From NCBI GenBank assembly GCA_031082425.1, contig JAVHLB010000009.1, positions 30,380 through 94,379 of the forward strand: a stretch of 64,000 bases of DNA, given 5' to 3'. The notes under the pieces were generated by a model that searched no databases, was not told the origin of the DNA, and was given only the letters and a program-made list of their open reading frames with translations. This document shows, one piece after another, positions 8,428 through 17,199 of the stretch (within the stretch, counting starts at the first letter, position 1; every line of letters begins with the position of its first letter). The position numbers were made by a program, and so were the translations under genes. The stretch is from Candidatus Edwardsbacteria bacterium (lineage in GTDB: Bacteria > Edwardsbacteria > AC1 > EtOH8).

Positions 8428-8634
8428 ATGTACAAAGTTCTTTCAATTGCCCTGCTGGCCGTAGGGATTTTGCTGATCGTTTGGGGCGTCAGGGCCGGTG
8501 ATTCCTTCAGTTCTGATGTCTCAAGATTTTTTACCGGCTCACCCACCGACAAAACGGTCTGGATGCTGATAGGCGGATCGGTCGCTTCCCTGGCCGGGCT
8601 TTTCGGCCTGTTCTTCAGCCCCAAGAGGAAATAA
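8428..8634 (+). CDS. DUF3185-family small membrane protein
   Basis: 68 residues: an N-terminal helix (ALLAVGILLIVWGVRA), a polar loop with DSFSSDVSRFFTGSPTDKT, a second helix (MLIGGSVASLAGLFGLFF) and a basic tail (SPKRK). The loop wording is diagnostic of DUF3185, a family of two-helix membrane proteins of unknown function that often accompany other small stress genes. AAGGAG precedes the start at good spacing. Confidence 0.85.
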   Translation: MYKVLSIALLAVGILLIVWGVRAGDSFSSDVSRFFTGSPTDKTVWMLIGGSVASLAGLFGLFFSPKRK

Positions 8635-8731
8635 GAACGATGGAAACTTTCGCCGGCTTTATATATTCGGCATTGGAGAAATGCGATCCGGGTCATGGTA
8701 GACCACCAAAATCGATCAACGAGGTATCAAA

Positions 8732-9424
8732 ATGAAAGCAATATTGACCGTGGTGATCGTTCTGGTCATGCTGTTGGCCGGCAGCTCGTATTATTTTTAC
8801 TTTAACGGCCGAAACGAGCTTGAGGCTGCGCGCAACACAGTCACGGATCTCACCTTCCAGGTCGATGCCCTGGAAGCGCAGAGGATGGAATTGGAGCGGG
8901 AACTCGAGGCCAAGATAGCCGTCATTTCCCTGAAAAAGGAGGAGGAGATCGCCCGGCTGAAAGGCACTTACGAAAAGCTGACCGCGGACATGAAGAATGA
9001 GATCCAGCAGGGCCAGATCAAGATCACCCAGCTGGCCGACCGTCTGTCGGTAAGCATGGTCGACAAGATATTGTTCCCATCGGGCGAAGCCGAATTAACG
9101 CCGGAGGGCATAAAGGTGCTGGAAAGGGTAGGCAACGTTCTGAAAAACACCAGCAACAAGACCATCCGGGTTGAGGGTCATACCGACAACGTGCCGATAC
9201 ACCCCCGCCTCCAGAAGCAATATCCCACCAATTGGGAGCTTTCCACGGCCCGGGCGGCAAATGTGGTCCGTTTCCTTCAGGAGAAGGTCGGCATCGCGCC
9301 GGAGCGGATGCAGGTCATCGGCCTGTCGGAATACCAGCCGGTGGCCAGCAATAAAACGGCCTCCGGCCGCAGCAAGAACCGTCGGATAGAAATAACCCTG
9401 CTGCCGGAGCAGGACGGCAATTGA
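8732..9424 (+). CDS. Membrane-anchored OmpA-family (peptidoglycan-binding) protein
   Basis: 230 residues. One N-terminal membrane helix (VVIVLVMLLAGSSYYFYF) is followed by a coiled coil (about 28-100, heptads rich in Glu and Leu) and then an OmpA/MotB C-terminal domain with the hallmark VEGHTDNVPI, ELSTARAANV and SKNRRIEI segments. These domains bind meso-diaminopimelate in peptidoglycan. The protein therefore probably tethers the inner membrane to the cell wall, as MotB-like or YiaD-like proteins do. No flagellar genes are near, so a motor role is unlikely. Confidence 0.85.
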   Translation: MKAILTVVIVLVMLLAGSSYYFYFNGRNELEAARNTVTDLTFQVDALEAQRMELERELEAKIAVISLKKEEEIARLKGTYEKLTADMKNEIQQGQIKITQLADRLSVSMVDKILFPSGEAELTPEGIKVLERVGNVLKNTSNKTIRVEGHTDNVPIHPRLQKQYPTNWELSTARAANVVRFLQEKVGIAPERMQVIGLSEYQPVASNKTASGRSKNRRIEITLLPEQDGN

Positions 9425-9526
9425 CAGGGGCTGCAATTATACGGCCGGGGGTCATGGCCGTTGAATCTCCGCAAGCACTGCTAAACAATGAATTTTATAA
9501 ATAGAAGAAAGGAAAGGAAGCATATT

Positions 9527-9562
9527 ATGCCTGATCAAAAATATCACCCAAGCGATATTTGA
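9527..9562 (+). CDS. Possible 11-residue leader peptide
   Basis: ATG-to-TGA reading frame of 12 codons, 6-14 bases after a GGAAAGGAAG purine tract that would serve as ribosome-binding site, and 70 bases upstream of the first DUF3494 gene. It is too short to test by composition and could be chance. Confidence 0.2.
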   Translation: MPDQKYHPSDI

Positions 9563-9634
9563 GCTGAAAAAATGTTTAGGCCCCAGAGCAACAAGCATCA
9601 GAGAAAGAAACTAATACAAAGAGGAGTCAGGATC

Positions 9635-12022
9635 ATGTCTACCAAAACAGTCAGAAGGAAGGGCATAACCGCAATGTCCATTGCGCTTATGGCTCTGGTA
9701 ATGTGTGTTACCAACGGCTACGGCGCCACCCCGGTGGATCTGGGAACGGCCGGCAATTTCGCCATCCTGGCAGAGTCTGGAATTTCAACCACTGCCGGCA
9801 GTTTAATTGCGGGAAACATCGGAGTAAGCCCGGCCGCCGCAGGTACGATCACCGGACCATTCGGGCTGGTGATGAGCCTCGACAGCACATATTCGACGTC
9901 ATCTTTGGTGACCGAGAAAGTCTATGCCGCCAATTACAAGGAGCCAACCCCGACCGACCTGGGAGTGGCGGTCGGCAACATGGTAACCGCGTACGGAGTA
10001 GCTGCCGGACGCACCCCGGATTCCACCGAACTGCACTCTGGAATTCTCAGCGGGCAGACACTCTACCCCGGCACCTATTTTTGGAGCTCCACAGTACTGA
10101 TAAACGATACCCTGACCCTGGCCGGAGACTCCAACGCCGTCTGGGTATTTCAGATAGCGCAAACCCTAACCCTGGGCAGCGGCGCCATGATCAAATTGAG
10201 CGGCGGCGCCCAACCCAAGAACATCTTCTGGCAGGTGGCCGGCCAAACCACCCTTGGTACATACTCCGATTTCAAGGGGATCATACTGGACGCCACTGCC
10301 ATCGTGATCATGACCGGCGCGGCCTTTAACGGCCGGGCTTTGGCCCAGACCGCGGTGACCCTGGACGCCGTGGCTTTCACCGCCCCGGTCACAGTAGATA
10401 CCACCGCCCAGGACACCCTGCCGCCGGTAGTGGCTGTGGTCGCGCCCAACGGAGGCGAGACCTGGAACACCGGCTCCAGCCACCTGATAGTTTGGAGCCA
10501 AAGCGACAACGTCGGCGTGACGGAGAGCGAGGTGAGCTACTCCACCGACAACGGGGCCAACTGGGACCTGATCTGGACCGGGCTCGACACCAGCTACAAT
10601 TGGATGGTGCCCAACACCCCCAGTACATTTGCCCTGGTCAAGGTGGCTGTCCGTGACAGCGCCGGCAACAGTTCGGCGGATACCAGCGATGGCGTATTCA
10701 CCATCAAAGACAGCATCCCGCCCACGGTGATCTCCACCGATCCTCCGAATTCCACCATAGACGTGTCCATCTACACCAAGATCACCGCCACCTTCAGCGA
10801 AGCCATGGACTCGCTCACAATTGACACCCTGACATTCACTTTGATGCAGGGGATGACACCGATTGCAGGTGTGGTGAATTATGCTGACAGCATAAAGACG
10901 GCGACATTCACTCCTTACAGCAATCTGGATACCAACGCCGTTTACACGGCCACGATCACGACCGGTGCCACCGATCTGGGCGGCAACGCGCTGGATAGCG
11001 CCTATGTCTGGAGCTTTACCACCGGCATGACGACCAATCGCGTTCCGGTAGATTTGGGTTTGGCCGGTAATTTCGTGATCCTGTCAAAAGCCGGAATTTC
11101 AACCACCGGAACCACCCAAATAGTGGGAGATATGGGGGTGAGTCCAATCGCCGCGACGGCTATAACCGGGTTTGGCTTAATTATGGCCGCCGATAGTGCA
11201 TATTCGACCTCAGCCCTGGTGGACGGTAAGATATATGCCGCCGATTACAAGGTGCCAACTCCGACTTACGTGGGTACGGCCGTCAGCAACATGGAAACCG
11301 CGTTCACCGACGCCGCCGGACGGACATTGCCGGACTTTACCGAACTGCATGCCGGGAACCTTACCGGAAAGACCCTGGTCCGCGGCCTGTATAAGTGGAG
11401 CACCGGGGTCCTGATAAACGCCCCGGGCGTCACTTTAACCGGCGACTCCAATGATGTCTGGATATTCCAGATAGATGGAACCCTGATCGTGGGCAGCGGA
11501 GCCATTGTTTACTTAAGCGGCGGCGCTCTGGCCAAGAACATCTTCTGGCAGGTGGCCGATCAGACCACCCTGGGATCAACCACTCAATTCAAGGGTAACA
11601 TATTGGACTATACAGCGATCGTGATGCAGGACGGAGGAACTTTGGACGGCCGGGCGCTGGCCCAGACCGAGGTAACATTGATAGGCAATACCCTTACCAT
11701 ACCCACCGGCGTAGAACAGCCGATAGAAGGTCTCCTGACCTACGGCAAGCTACAATTGATGCCCTGCTGGCCCAACCCCAGCTCGGGCCTGGCAACCATC
11801 AGCTATGCCCTTCCCCGGTCCGGCAATATCTCGCTTAATATTTACGACATCCGCGGCCGGCTGGTAAACACCCTGGCCCAGGGACAAAAACCGGCCGGGT
11901 CTTATAACATCACCTGGAGGGGCAACGACCGCCAGGGAAGAAGGGTTTCGTCCGGGGTATACATTTACCGGCTTAACTATGAAGGGACCAGCCTCACCAA
12001 GCGGTTAGTGCTGGTAAGGTAA
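9635..12022 (+). CDS. Secreted protein with two DUF3494 (ice-binding-like) domains, Ig-like domains and sorting domain
   Basis: 795 residues from the ATG at 9635, chosen for its GAGGAG site and because the MSTK..RR signal sequence is shared with three paralogues downstream. Order: signal peptide (cleaved after NGYGA), DUF3494 domain 1 (about 32-225), a linker domain with PNGGETW, an SbsA/Big_5-type Ig domain (PPTVISTDPPN... SEAMDS), DUF3494 domain 2 (about 470-680), and a FlgD-like C-terminal domain. Each DUF3494 unit shows the family landmarks DLGTAGNFAIL, ISTT, VWIFQI-type and KNIFWQVAGQTTLG. In characterised members this is a right-handed beta-solenoid that binds ice, but many members are untested and may be adhesins. 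The function here is inferred only from the family. Confidence 0.9.
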   Translation: MSTKTVRRKGITAMSIALMALVMCVTNGYGATPVDLGTAGNFAILAESGISTTAGSLIAGNIGVSPAAAGTITGPFGLVMSLDSTYSTSSLVTEKVYAANYKEPTPTDLGVAVGNMVTAYGVAAGRTPDSTELHSGILSGQTLYPGTYFWSSTVLINDTLTLAGDSNAVWVFQIAQTLTLGSGAMIKLSGGAQPKNIFWQVAGQTTLGTYSDFKGIILDATAIVIMTGAAFNGRALAQTAVTLDAVAFTAPVTVDTTAQDTLPPVVAVVAPNGGETWNTGSSHLIVWSQSDNVGVTESEVSYSTDNGANWDLIWTGLDTSYNWMVPNTPSTFALVKVAVRDSAGNSSADTSDGVFTIKDSIPPTVISTDPPNSTIDVSIYTKITATFSEAMDSLTIDTLTFTLMQGMTPIAGVVNYADSIKTATFTPYSNLDTNAVYTATITTGATDLGGNALDSAYVWSFTTGMTTNRVPVDLGLAGNFVILSKAGISTTGTTQIVGDMGVSPIAATAITGFGLIMAADSAYSTSALVDGKIYAADYKVPTPTYVGTAVSNMETAFTDAAGRTLPDFTELHAGNLTGKTLVRGLYKWSTGVLINAPGVTLTGDSNDVWIFQIDGTLIVGSGAIVYLSGGALAKNIFWQVADQTTLGSTTQFKGNILDYTAIVMQDGGTLDGRALAQTEVTLIGNTLTIPTGVEQPIEGLLTYGKLQLMPCWPNPSSGLATISYALPRSGNISLNIYDIRGRLVNTLAQGQKPAGSYNITWRGNDRQGRRVSSGVYIYRLNYEGTSLTKRLVLVR

Positions 12023-12060
12023 ACAGCGGCAACCGGCACCAAAACAATAAATGCAACAGC

Positions 12061-12089
12061 GCCTGCGGGGGCAAAGAATCCCCGCAGGC
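12061..12089 (+). other. Strong intergenic hairpin without a T-tract
   Basis: GCCTGCGGGG and CCCCGCAGGC pair perfectly across a 9-base loop between the first DUF3494 gene and the OmpA-type gene. AAAAACAACA follows on the plus strand, so it is a poor terminator. It may protect or define mRNA ends. Confidence 0.55.
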
Positions 12090-12122
12090 TAAAAACAACA
12101 ACCTAAAAAAGGAAAGAACCAA

Positions 12123-13940
12123 ATGAAACGCCTAATCGCATTAGTCGCGCTGATAGCGCTGGCGGCCGGGATGGCCTCGGCCTCGCCAACCATCTGGGGC
12201 AGCAGCGGGATGTTTCGGACCATCAGCGCCCAGAACGCCGGCCCGATGAACTTCGGGATCGGAGCCTATCTGTACGCCTGGAAATGGGAAGACGACTCCA
12301 CCGCCACCAGCCTTAAAAACGGGGCCATGGACATGGCCATCAGGCCCTCCGGCTACTTCAGCATCAACGACATGTTCGAGCTGTCAGCGGGCACCAACTA
12401 CCTGATGCCTTCCAGCTACGTTGAGATAGGCGGGACCAAGTACACCTATAACCCCAGCGGCTTGGGCAACACCCGGGTGGGCTTGAAAATGTCGATACCG
12501 GCCGGCGACAAGATGTGGCTGGCCGCCTATTTCGGCTATGACATCTCCACCGTGGCCGACACCTTCAAGACCGCACCGTCGGGCCGCGTTTACAATGGCG
12601 GCATCGACGCCCGGATGCTGGCCGACCGGCATTTCGGCCAAGACGGCCGCGGCTGCATCACCTTCAACGCCGGCATGTATTATAAGCTGGACAAGATGCA
12701 TGCCTCGGCCACCGACAGCACCGAGGTCAACATCTATCCGAACATGTCGCTGCCGTTCGGCATCGGTTTAAGCTACGACATGGGATACCTGACCCCCTAT
12801 GTAGGGTTCAGCGCCGAATACATGATGGACACCACCAAGTATCCCAAGCCCGGCAGCACCACCGGCGAGCTGATCGAATACGACGAATTGAACAACCCCA
12901 CCTGGGCGATCTTCGGCCTGAGGTACTATGTCGCAGGCTTTAACATCACGGGGGGCGGCGAATACAACCTGCGGACCGACGTCCGTGAGGCTTTGCCCTT
13001 CTTCCGCGGCGGCGAGCACTGGCATGCCATCCTGGGCCTGCACTATGCGCCCAAGGCGGAAATAGGTCCGAAAATCCCGGCCACCGGTATAATAACCGGC
13101 AAGGTGACTGATAAGGCGACCGGCAAAGGGATCCTGGCCATCGTATCGGCCGGAGGAATCGCCGCCAATAGCAACCCGGCCGGCGAATACCGGCTGGAAG
13201 GGGTCGCCATCGGGAAAGCCCCGGTGGAGATCAGGGCCGAGGCCAAGCTGTACCTGCCCGGTAGCGCCGCGGTCCAGCTGACCAAAAAGAACCGGAAAAT
13301 TCCGGCCATCCAGGACTTCGCCCTGGCCCTGGCGCCCATACCGCCCAGCGAGGTCTCCGGCAACGTCATGGACTACAAGACCGGCAGTCCGGTGGTTGCC
13401 ACTCTGTCCTTCAAGGATTCCACCGGCAAGTACCAGACCACCAAGACCGACTTCAAGGGCGCCTTCAACATCATGTTGAACCAGGGCGAGTACCACGTCC
13501 AGGCCGGAGCCGACGGGTATTACCCCAAGAGCCTCACCCTGTACCCCGTGGGCGGCGCGCCGCTTGCGAAGCAGACCATATACCTGGTCAAGATCGGCGA
13601 GAAGTATAACTTCACCGACATCAACTTCACCGTTGGAAATGCCCAGCTCGGCCCCAATTCCGCGCAGCTTCTGGAATCCATAGCCAAGTTGCTGAGGGAT
13701 AACCCGGAAGTAAGGGTGGAGATCGGCGGGCACACCTCCAGCCCTGGCACCAAAGCCTATAACCAGAAGCTATCCGAAGCCCGGGCCAACGTGGTTCGCA
13801 ACGCCCTGATAGCCGACTATGGCATCAGCGCAGACCGGTTGACTCATATTGGCTACGGCGAGGACTACCCGGTTGCCACCAACAGCACCAAGGCCGGCCG
13901 GGCCCTTAACCGCAGGATGGAAGTCACGGTAATAAAGTAG
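12123..13940 (+). CDS. OmpA-family outer-membrane protein with barrel, two CarboxypepD-like domains and peptidoglycan-binding domain
   Basis: 605 residues. Signal peptide MKRLIALVALIALAAGMASA, an N-terminal barrel (about 20-315), two carboxypeptidase-regulatory-like beta-sandwich domains (about 322-405 and 410-490: GIITGKVTDKATGKG and EVSGNVMDYKTGSP), then an OmpA C-terminal domain (about 495-605) with VEIGGHTSSPG and RALNRRMEV. It would sit in the outer membrane and clamp it to peptidoglycan, like OprF. AAGGAA precedes the ATG. It lies between DUF3494 genes, suggesting that envelope anchoring and the surface proteins are expressed together. Confidence 0.9.
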   Translation: MKRLIALVALIALAAGMASASPTIWGSSGMFRTISAQNAGPMNFGIGAYLYAWKWEDDSTATSLKNGAMDMAIRPSGYFSINDMFELSAGTNYLMPSSYVEIGGTKYTYNPSGLGNTRVGLKMSIPAGDKMWLAAYFGYDISTVADTFKTAPSGRVYNGGIDARMLADRHFGQDGRGCITFNAGMYYKLDKMHASATDSTEVNIYPNMSLPFGIGLSYDMGYLTPYVGFSAEYMMDTTKYPKPGSTTGELIEYDELNNPTWAIFGLRYYVAGFNITGGGEYNLRTDVREALPFFRGGEHWHAILGLHYAPKAEIGPKIPATGIITGKVTDKATGKGILAIVSAGGIAANSNPAGEYRLEGVAIGKAPVEIRAEAKLYLPGSAAVQLTKKNRKIPAIQDFALALAPIPPSEVSGNVMDYKTGSPVVATLSFKDSTGKYQTTKTDFKGAFNIMLNQGEYHVQAGADGYYPKSLTLYPVGGAPLAKQTIYLVKIGEKYNFTDINFTVGNAQLGPNSAQLLESIAKLLRDNPEVRVEIGGHTSSPGTKAYNQKLSEARANVVRNALIADYGISADRLTHIGYGEDYPVATNSTKAGRALNRRMEVTVIK

Positions 13941-13975
13941 CCACGGATCAACAGTCAAAAGCAACTTTTAACAAG

Positions 13976-14045
13976 GTCCCGCCCCCCCAAAAGGGGGCGG
14001 GACAAGGGACAGCTTTTAGGCCACAACGTCCAAGCGCTGTGCCCC
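13976..14045 (+). promoter_or_regulatory. Two-hairpin 5' leader of the second DUF3494 gene
   Basis: Hairpin 1: GTCCCGCCCCC/GGGGGCGGGAC (13976-14003). Hairpin 2: GGGACAGC (14006-14013) with GCTGTGCCCC (14036-14045), one bulged G, large loop. CCCAAAG and the ribosome-binding purines follow directly. Similar layouts precede the third and fourth DUF3494 genes (see 15234 and 17114). Confidence 0.5.
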
Positions 14046-14063
14046 AAAGAAAGAGGCAGAGTT

Positions 14064-15128
14064 ATGTCAACAAAACCAGTCAGACGGCAGGCCATGACCG
14101 TAATAACCATGGCGGTTATTGCGATGATACTGGGCATTACCAATGGATACGGCGCCACGCCGGTGGATCTGGGAAAGGCCGGTAATTTTGTGATCCTGGC
14201 CAAGACCGGAATATCGACCACCGCCGGCACCCAAATTATGGGAGATATTGGAGTGAGTCCAGCTGCCGCCGGCGCCATAACCGGACCATTTGAATTAACC
14301 ATGGATACCTCGGGCAAATTTTCCACCTCACCATTGGTGGACGGGAAAGTTTATGCTTCCGATTATGCGGTTCCTACCCCGGCATACCTGGACTCGGCGG
14401 TCCTTGACATGCAGGCCGCCTATACCACCACCGCCGGATTGACTCCGGATTCCACCGAACTTCACGCCGGTGACCTCAGCGGGCAGACCATTTACCCCGG
14501 GACATATTACTGGAGCTCCGCGGTCCTGATAAACGGCGGCGTCACCTTGTCGGGCGGTGCGGATGACGTCTGGATCTTCCAGATAGCACAAACTCTGGGA
14601 GTGGGCAACGGCGCCATTGTTACCTTAGGCGGCGCCGCCCAGGCCAAAAACATCTTCTGGCAGGTGGCCGGCCAGACCACCCTGGGAACGTCCTCCGATT
14701 TCAAGGGAACCATATTGGACATGACGGCGATCGTGATCCAGACCGGCGCAACAGTGAATGGCAGCGCCCTGGCCCAGACCGCGGTGACATTGGACGCCGT
14801 GGCCATTACCACAGGGGTAGAACAGCCGACGGGAGGCGAATTGGCCATCAATAAACTGCAACTGATGCCCTGCCGGCCCAACCCGGTTTCGGGGTCGGCG
14901 ATCATCAGCTACGTTCTCCCCCGGGCCGGCAATGTCTCGCTTAATGTTTACGATATCTGCGGCCGGAAGGTAAACACCCTGGTGCAGGGTCAAAAGCAGA
15001 GCGGGGCTTATAACATCATCTGGAGAGGCAGCGACAGCCAGGGAAGAAGGCTGTCCTCCGGTATTTATTTTTACCAGTTGAATTATGAAGGGACCAGTCT
15101 TACCCGGCGGCTGGTGCTGTTGAGATAA
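14064..15128 (+). CDS. Secreted single-domain DUF3494 (ice-binding-like) protein with sorting domain
   Basis: 354 residues: a signal peptide of the MSTK..RR type (cleaved after NGYGA), one DUF3494 beta-solenoid (about 32-250; DLGKAGNFVIL, ISTTAGT, VWIFQIAQTL, KNIFWQVAGQTTLG), a short linker, and a FlgD-like C-terminal domain ending RRLVLLR. It has the minimal architecture of the group. The last ~277 bases are nearly identical to the end of the next gene. Function as for its paralogues: ice binding is known for the family, but adhesion or surface structuring is equally possible here. Confidence 0.9.
   Translation: MSTKPVRRQAMTVITMAVIAMILGITNGYGATPVDLGKAGNFVILAKTGISTTAGTQIMGDIGVSPAAAGAITGPFELTMDTSGKFSTSPLVDGKVYASDYAVPTPAYLDSAVLDMQAAYTTTAGLTPDSTELHAGDLSGQTIYPGTYYWSSAVLINGGVTLSGGADDVWIFQIAQTLGVGNGAIVTLGGAAQAKNIFWQVAGQTTLGTSSDFKGTILDMTAIVIQTGATVNGSALAQTAVTLDAVAITTGVEQPTGGELAINKLQLMPCRPNPVSGSAIISYVLPRAGNVSLNVYDICGRKVNTLVQGQKQSGAYNIIWRGSDSQGRRLSSGIYFYQLNYEGTSLTRRLVLLR
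14850..15126 (+). repeat. Direct repeat copy 1 (sorting-domain segment)
   Basis: This stretch, coding for the linker end and FlgD-like domain, recurs at 16372-16648 with about eight base differences visible over 277 bases, mostly synonymous. The genes upstream of it are far more divergent, which points to gene conversion or recent segmental duplication. Confidence 0.85.
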
Positions 15129-15233
15129 GAACCTCAGCTGGCGAGAGAGTTACGGCAGCAATATAAGTGTCCGAAATAACCCACACCCTACCGGTGGATC
15201 GCTTATATACCAAAGGAAATTATCAAACAAAGT

Positions 15234-15299
15234 CCCGCCGCTTTAATAAGCGGCGGGGCAAGGCACAGCACTCCGCCCGCCGAGCGCATACTGCGTCCC
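15234..15299 (+). promoter_or_regulatory. Two-hairpin 5' leader of the third DUF3494 gene
   Basis: Hairpin 1: CCCGCCGCTT/AAGCGGCGGG (15234-15257). Hairpin 2: GGCACAG (15262-15268) with CTGCGTCC (15291-15298), one A-C mismatch and one bulged T. It ends in CCCAA ahead of AGAAAG. Its layout and key positions (AGG.RCAGC ... CTGYG-CCC) match the leaders at 13976 and 17114, with sequence changes on both arms. Confidence 0.45.
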
Positions 15300-15321
15300 A
15301 ATCAGAAAGAAGTGTAAAACC

Positions 15322-16650
15322 ATGTCAACAAAGACCGGAAGACGGCCGATCATAGCCGCAATAACCATGGCCCTGGCGGCCCTGGCAATGGGCATTACCA
15401 ATGGCTACAGTCAGCCGGTAGACCTGGGAACGGCCGGCAATTTTGCCATACTGGCAAAATCCGGCATATCAGCCACCGGAACCACCATTATCAATGGTTC
15501 CATCGGAGTGAGTCCGATAGCAGCCAGTGCCATAACCGGATTCGACCTGACCATGAATGCCGACAGCACCTATTCGACATCATCCCTGGTGACCGGGAAT
15601 GTCTATGCCGCCAATTATAAGGAACCCACTCCGACCGAGTTGACCGCGGCCGTCAGTGCCATGGAAGCCGCATACACCAATGCCGCCGGCCGGACACCGC
15701 CGGATCAGGTCGGATTAGGCGCCGGGAATATCAGCGGGATGACGCTGGTTCCCGGTATTTATAAATGGGCTACCGGGGTTATCATAAACGACAGTCTGAT
15801 TCTTGAGGGAGGCGCAGAAGATGTCTGGATATTCCAGATAGGCACAACTCTCAACGTCGGCAGCTATGCCGTCGTTCATTTGAGAGGCAGCGCCCAACCG
15901 CACAATATTTTCTGGCAGGTGGCCGGCCAGACCACCCTGGGAACTTACTCTCAATTCAAAGGAACGATACTTGATGCCACGGCCATAGTGGTAATGACCG
16001 GAGCAACTTTAAGCGGCAGGGCCCTGGCCCAGACCGCGGTAACATTGGACGCAGTTACCATGCCCTTGGCAATAGAGCTGTCGGAATTTGCCTGCCAGAG
16101 CGTAAGCAAGGGAATAACTTTAACCTGGAGGACCGCCAGTGAGATCAACAATAACGAATGGCTGATAGAGCGCTCATTTGGCCAGGCCGAAGATTTTCTT
16201 AAGCTGGCTTCTGTCTCGGCCGAAGGATCCCCCTTCGGCTGCCAATACAGTTACACCGATACTTTGGTGCTTCCCAATTCCACCTACTACTATCGTCTGG
16301 GGGATAAGGATCTAAGCGGCCAGATAACCTGGCACGGTCCGGTGATGGCGGTTAGCGGCGGTCTGGCCCTCAATAAACTGCAGCTGATGCCCTGCCGGCC
16401 CAACCCGGTTTCGGGGTCGGCGATCATCAGCTACGTCCTCCCCCGGGCCGGCAATGTCTCGCTTAATGTTTACGATATCTGCGGCCGGAAGGTAAACACC
16501 CTGGTGCAGGGTCAAAAACAGAGCGGGGTTTATAACATCATCTGGAGAGGCAGCGACAGCCAGGGAAGAAGGCTGTCCTCCGGTGTTTATTTTTACCAGT
16601 TGAATTATGAAGGGACCAGTCTTACCCGGCGGCTGGTGCTGCTGAGGTAG
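15322..16650 (+). CDS. Secreted DUF3494 (ice-binding-like) protein with extra beta domain and sorting domain
   Basis: 442 residues: a signal peptide (MSTK..RR type, cleaved near NGYSQ), a DUF3494 domain (about 30-250; DLGTAGNFAIL, VWIFQIGTTL, NIFWQVAGQTTLG), then an ~85-residue beta domain (IELSEFACQSVSKGITLTW... a fibronectin-like sandwich common before such sorting domains), and a FlgD-like end (RRLVLLR). The ATG at 15322 follows AGAAAGAAG. The inserted domain between solenoid and tail is what distinguishes it from the preceding paralogue. Confidence 0.9.
   Translation: MSTKTGRRPIIAAITMALAALAMGITNGYSQPVDLGTAGNFAILAKSGISATGTTIINGSIGVSPIAASAITGFDLTMNADSTYSTSSLVTGNVYAANYKEPTPTELTAAVSAMEAAYTNAAGRTPPDQVGLGAGNISGMTLVPGIYKWATGVIINDSLILEGGAEDVWIFQIGTTLNVGSYAVVHLRGSAQPHNIFWQVAGQTTLGTYSQFKGTILDATAIVVMTGATLSGRALAQTAVTLDAVTMPLAIELSEFACQSVSKGITLTWRTASEINNNEWLIERSFGQAEDFLKLASVSAEGSPFGCQYSYTDTLVLPNSTYYYRLGDKDLSGQITWHGPVMAVSGGLALNKLQLMPCRPNPVSGSAIISYVLPRAGNVSLNVYDICGRKVNTLVQGQKQSGVYNIIWRGSDSQGRRLSSGVYFYQLNYEGTSLTRRLVLLR
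16372..16648 (+). repeat. Direct repeat copy 2 (sorting-domain segment)
   Basis: Near-identical partner of 14850-15126. See that entry. Confidence 0.85.
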
Positions 16651-16801
16651 CTTATTAAATAGACACAACCAGGAATGACGATACGTCCGGTTAATGGTAA
16701 TGTGCCATTATGTACCAGAGACGACAATCACGGATCTCTCCTGTGACAGAAATTCTGGAGGTCCGGTTATAAGCTGACAACCGGCTTAGATAGGATTAAA
16801 T

Positions 16802-17065
16802 ATGGGTAAAGTTAAAATCAATGAGCATTTGGATGTGGTGCTTGACCTGGTCGAGCACATGGTCCAAGTGGCCGATCAAGGCATGGTGAACGATACGGAC
16901 GATAACGGGTTTTACTTGCTTTATGGCATTATCTACGACAACGCGTATATCATCAGGAAGGCGGCCGAAAAGGAATATAAGGCCCGCAATTTGGAAATAC
17001 CGACCAGACACATCAAGCCCGCCAAAGTAACGGCTGACCAAGAGGAACAATCTCCAGTGGTATAA
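16802..17065 (+). CDS. Small soluble protein of unknown function
   Basis: 87 residues with no signal peptide or membrane helix. The sequence is acidic and mostly helical (HLDVVLDLVEHMVQVAD, then a DNGFYLLYGIIYDNAYIIRKAAEKEY helix region) with a flexible polar tail. I do not recognise the family. It lies between DUF3494 genes on the same strand, so it is probably co-expressed with them. Confidence 0.6.
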   Translation: MGKVKINEHLDVVLDLVEHMVQVADQGMVNDTDDNGFYLLYGIIYDNAYIIRKAAEKEYKARNLEIPTRHIKPAKVTADQEEQSPVV

Positions 17066-17113
17066 AAAATACTCAATGAATTATACCTCGGGAAATAATC
17101 AGATATAAAAAAG

Positions 17114-17180
17114 GCCCGCCAACTGCTCATAAAGAGCGAAACCAGGCGCAGCCGTCCGCCCACCGGGCTGAAACTGCGCC
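17114..17180 (+). promoter_or_regulatory. Structured 5' leader of the fourth DUF3494 gene
   Basis: A small hairpin GCTC/GAGC (17125-17137) is followed by GGCGCAG (17145-17151) pairing perfectly with CTGCGCC (17174-17180). CCCAAATAGGAGA with the ribosome-binding site follows. A GGCCCG segment at 17113 could instead pair with CGGGCT at 17164, giving an alternative fold. It resembles the leaders at 13976 and 15234. Confidence 0.45.
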
Positions 17181-17199
17181 CCAAATAGGAGATAGAACC

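Noticed and set aside
15167..15355. 62-codon frame upstream of the third DUF3494 gene
   Set aside because: It covers the structured leader and overlaps the real gene start; rich in Arg/Ser from the hairpin sequence.
13976..17180. Known riboswitch (cyclic-di-GMP class I or II) in the DUF3494 leaders
   Set aside because: Considered because an HD-GYP gene is near and the layout is two-stemmed, but the conserved motifs I know for those classes are absent.
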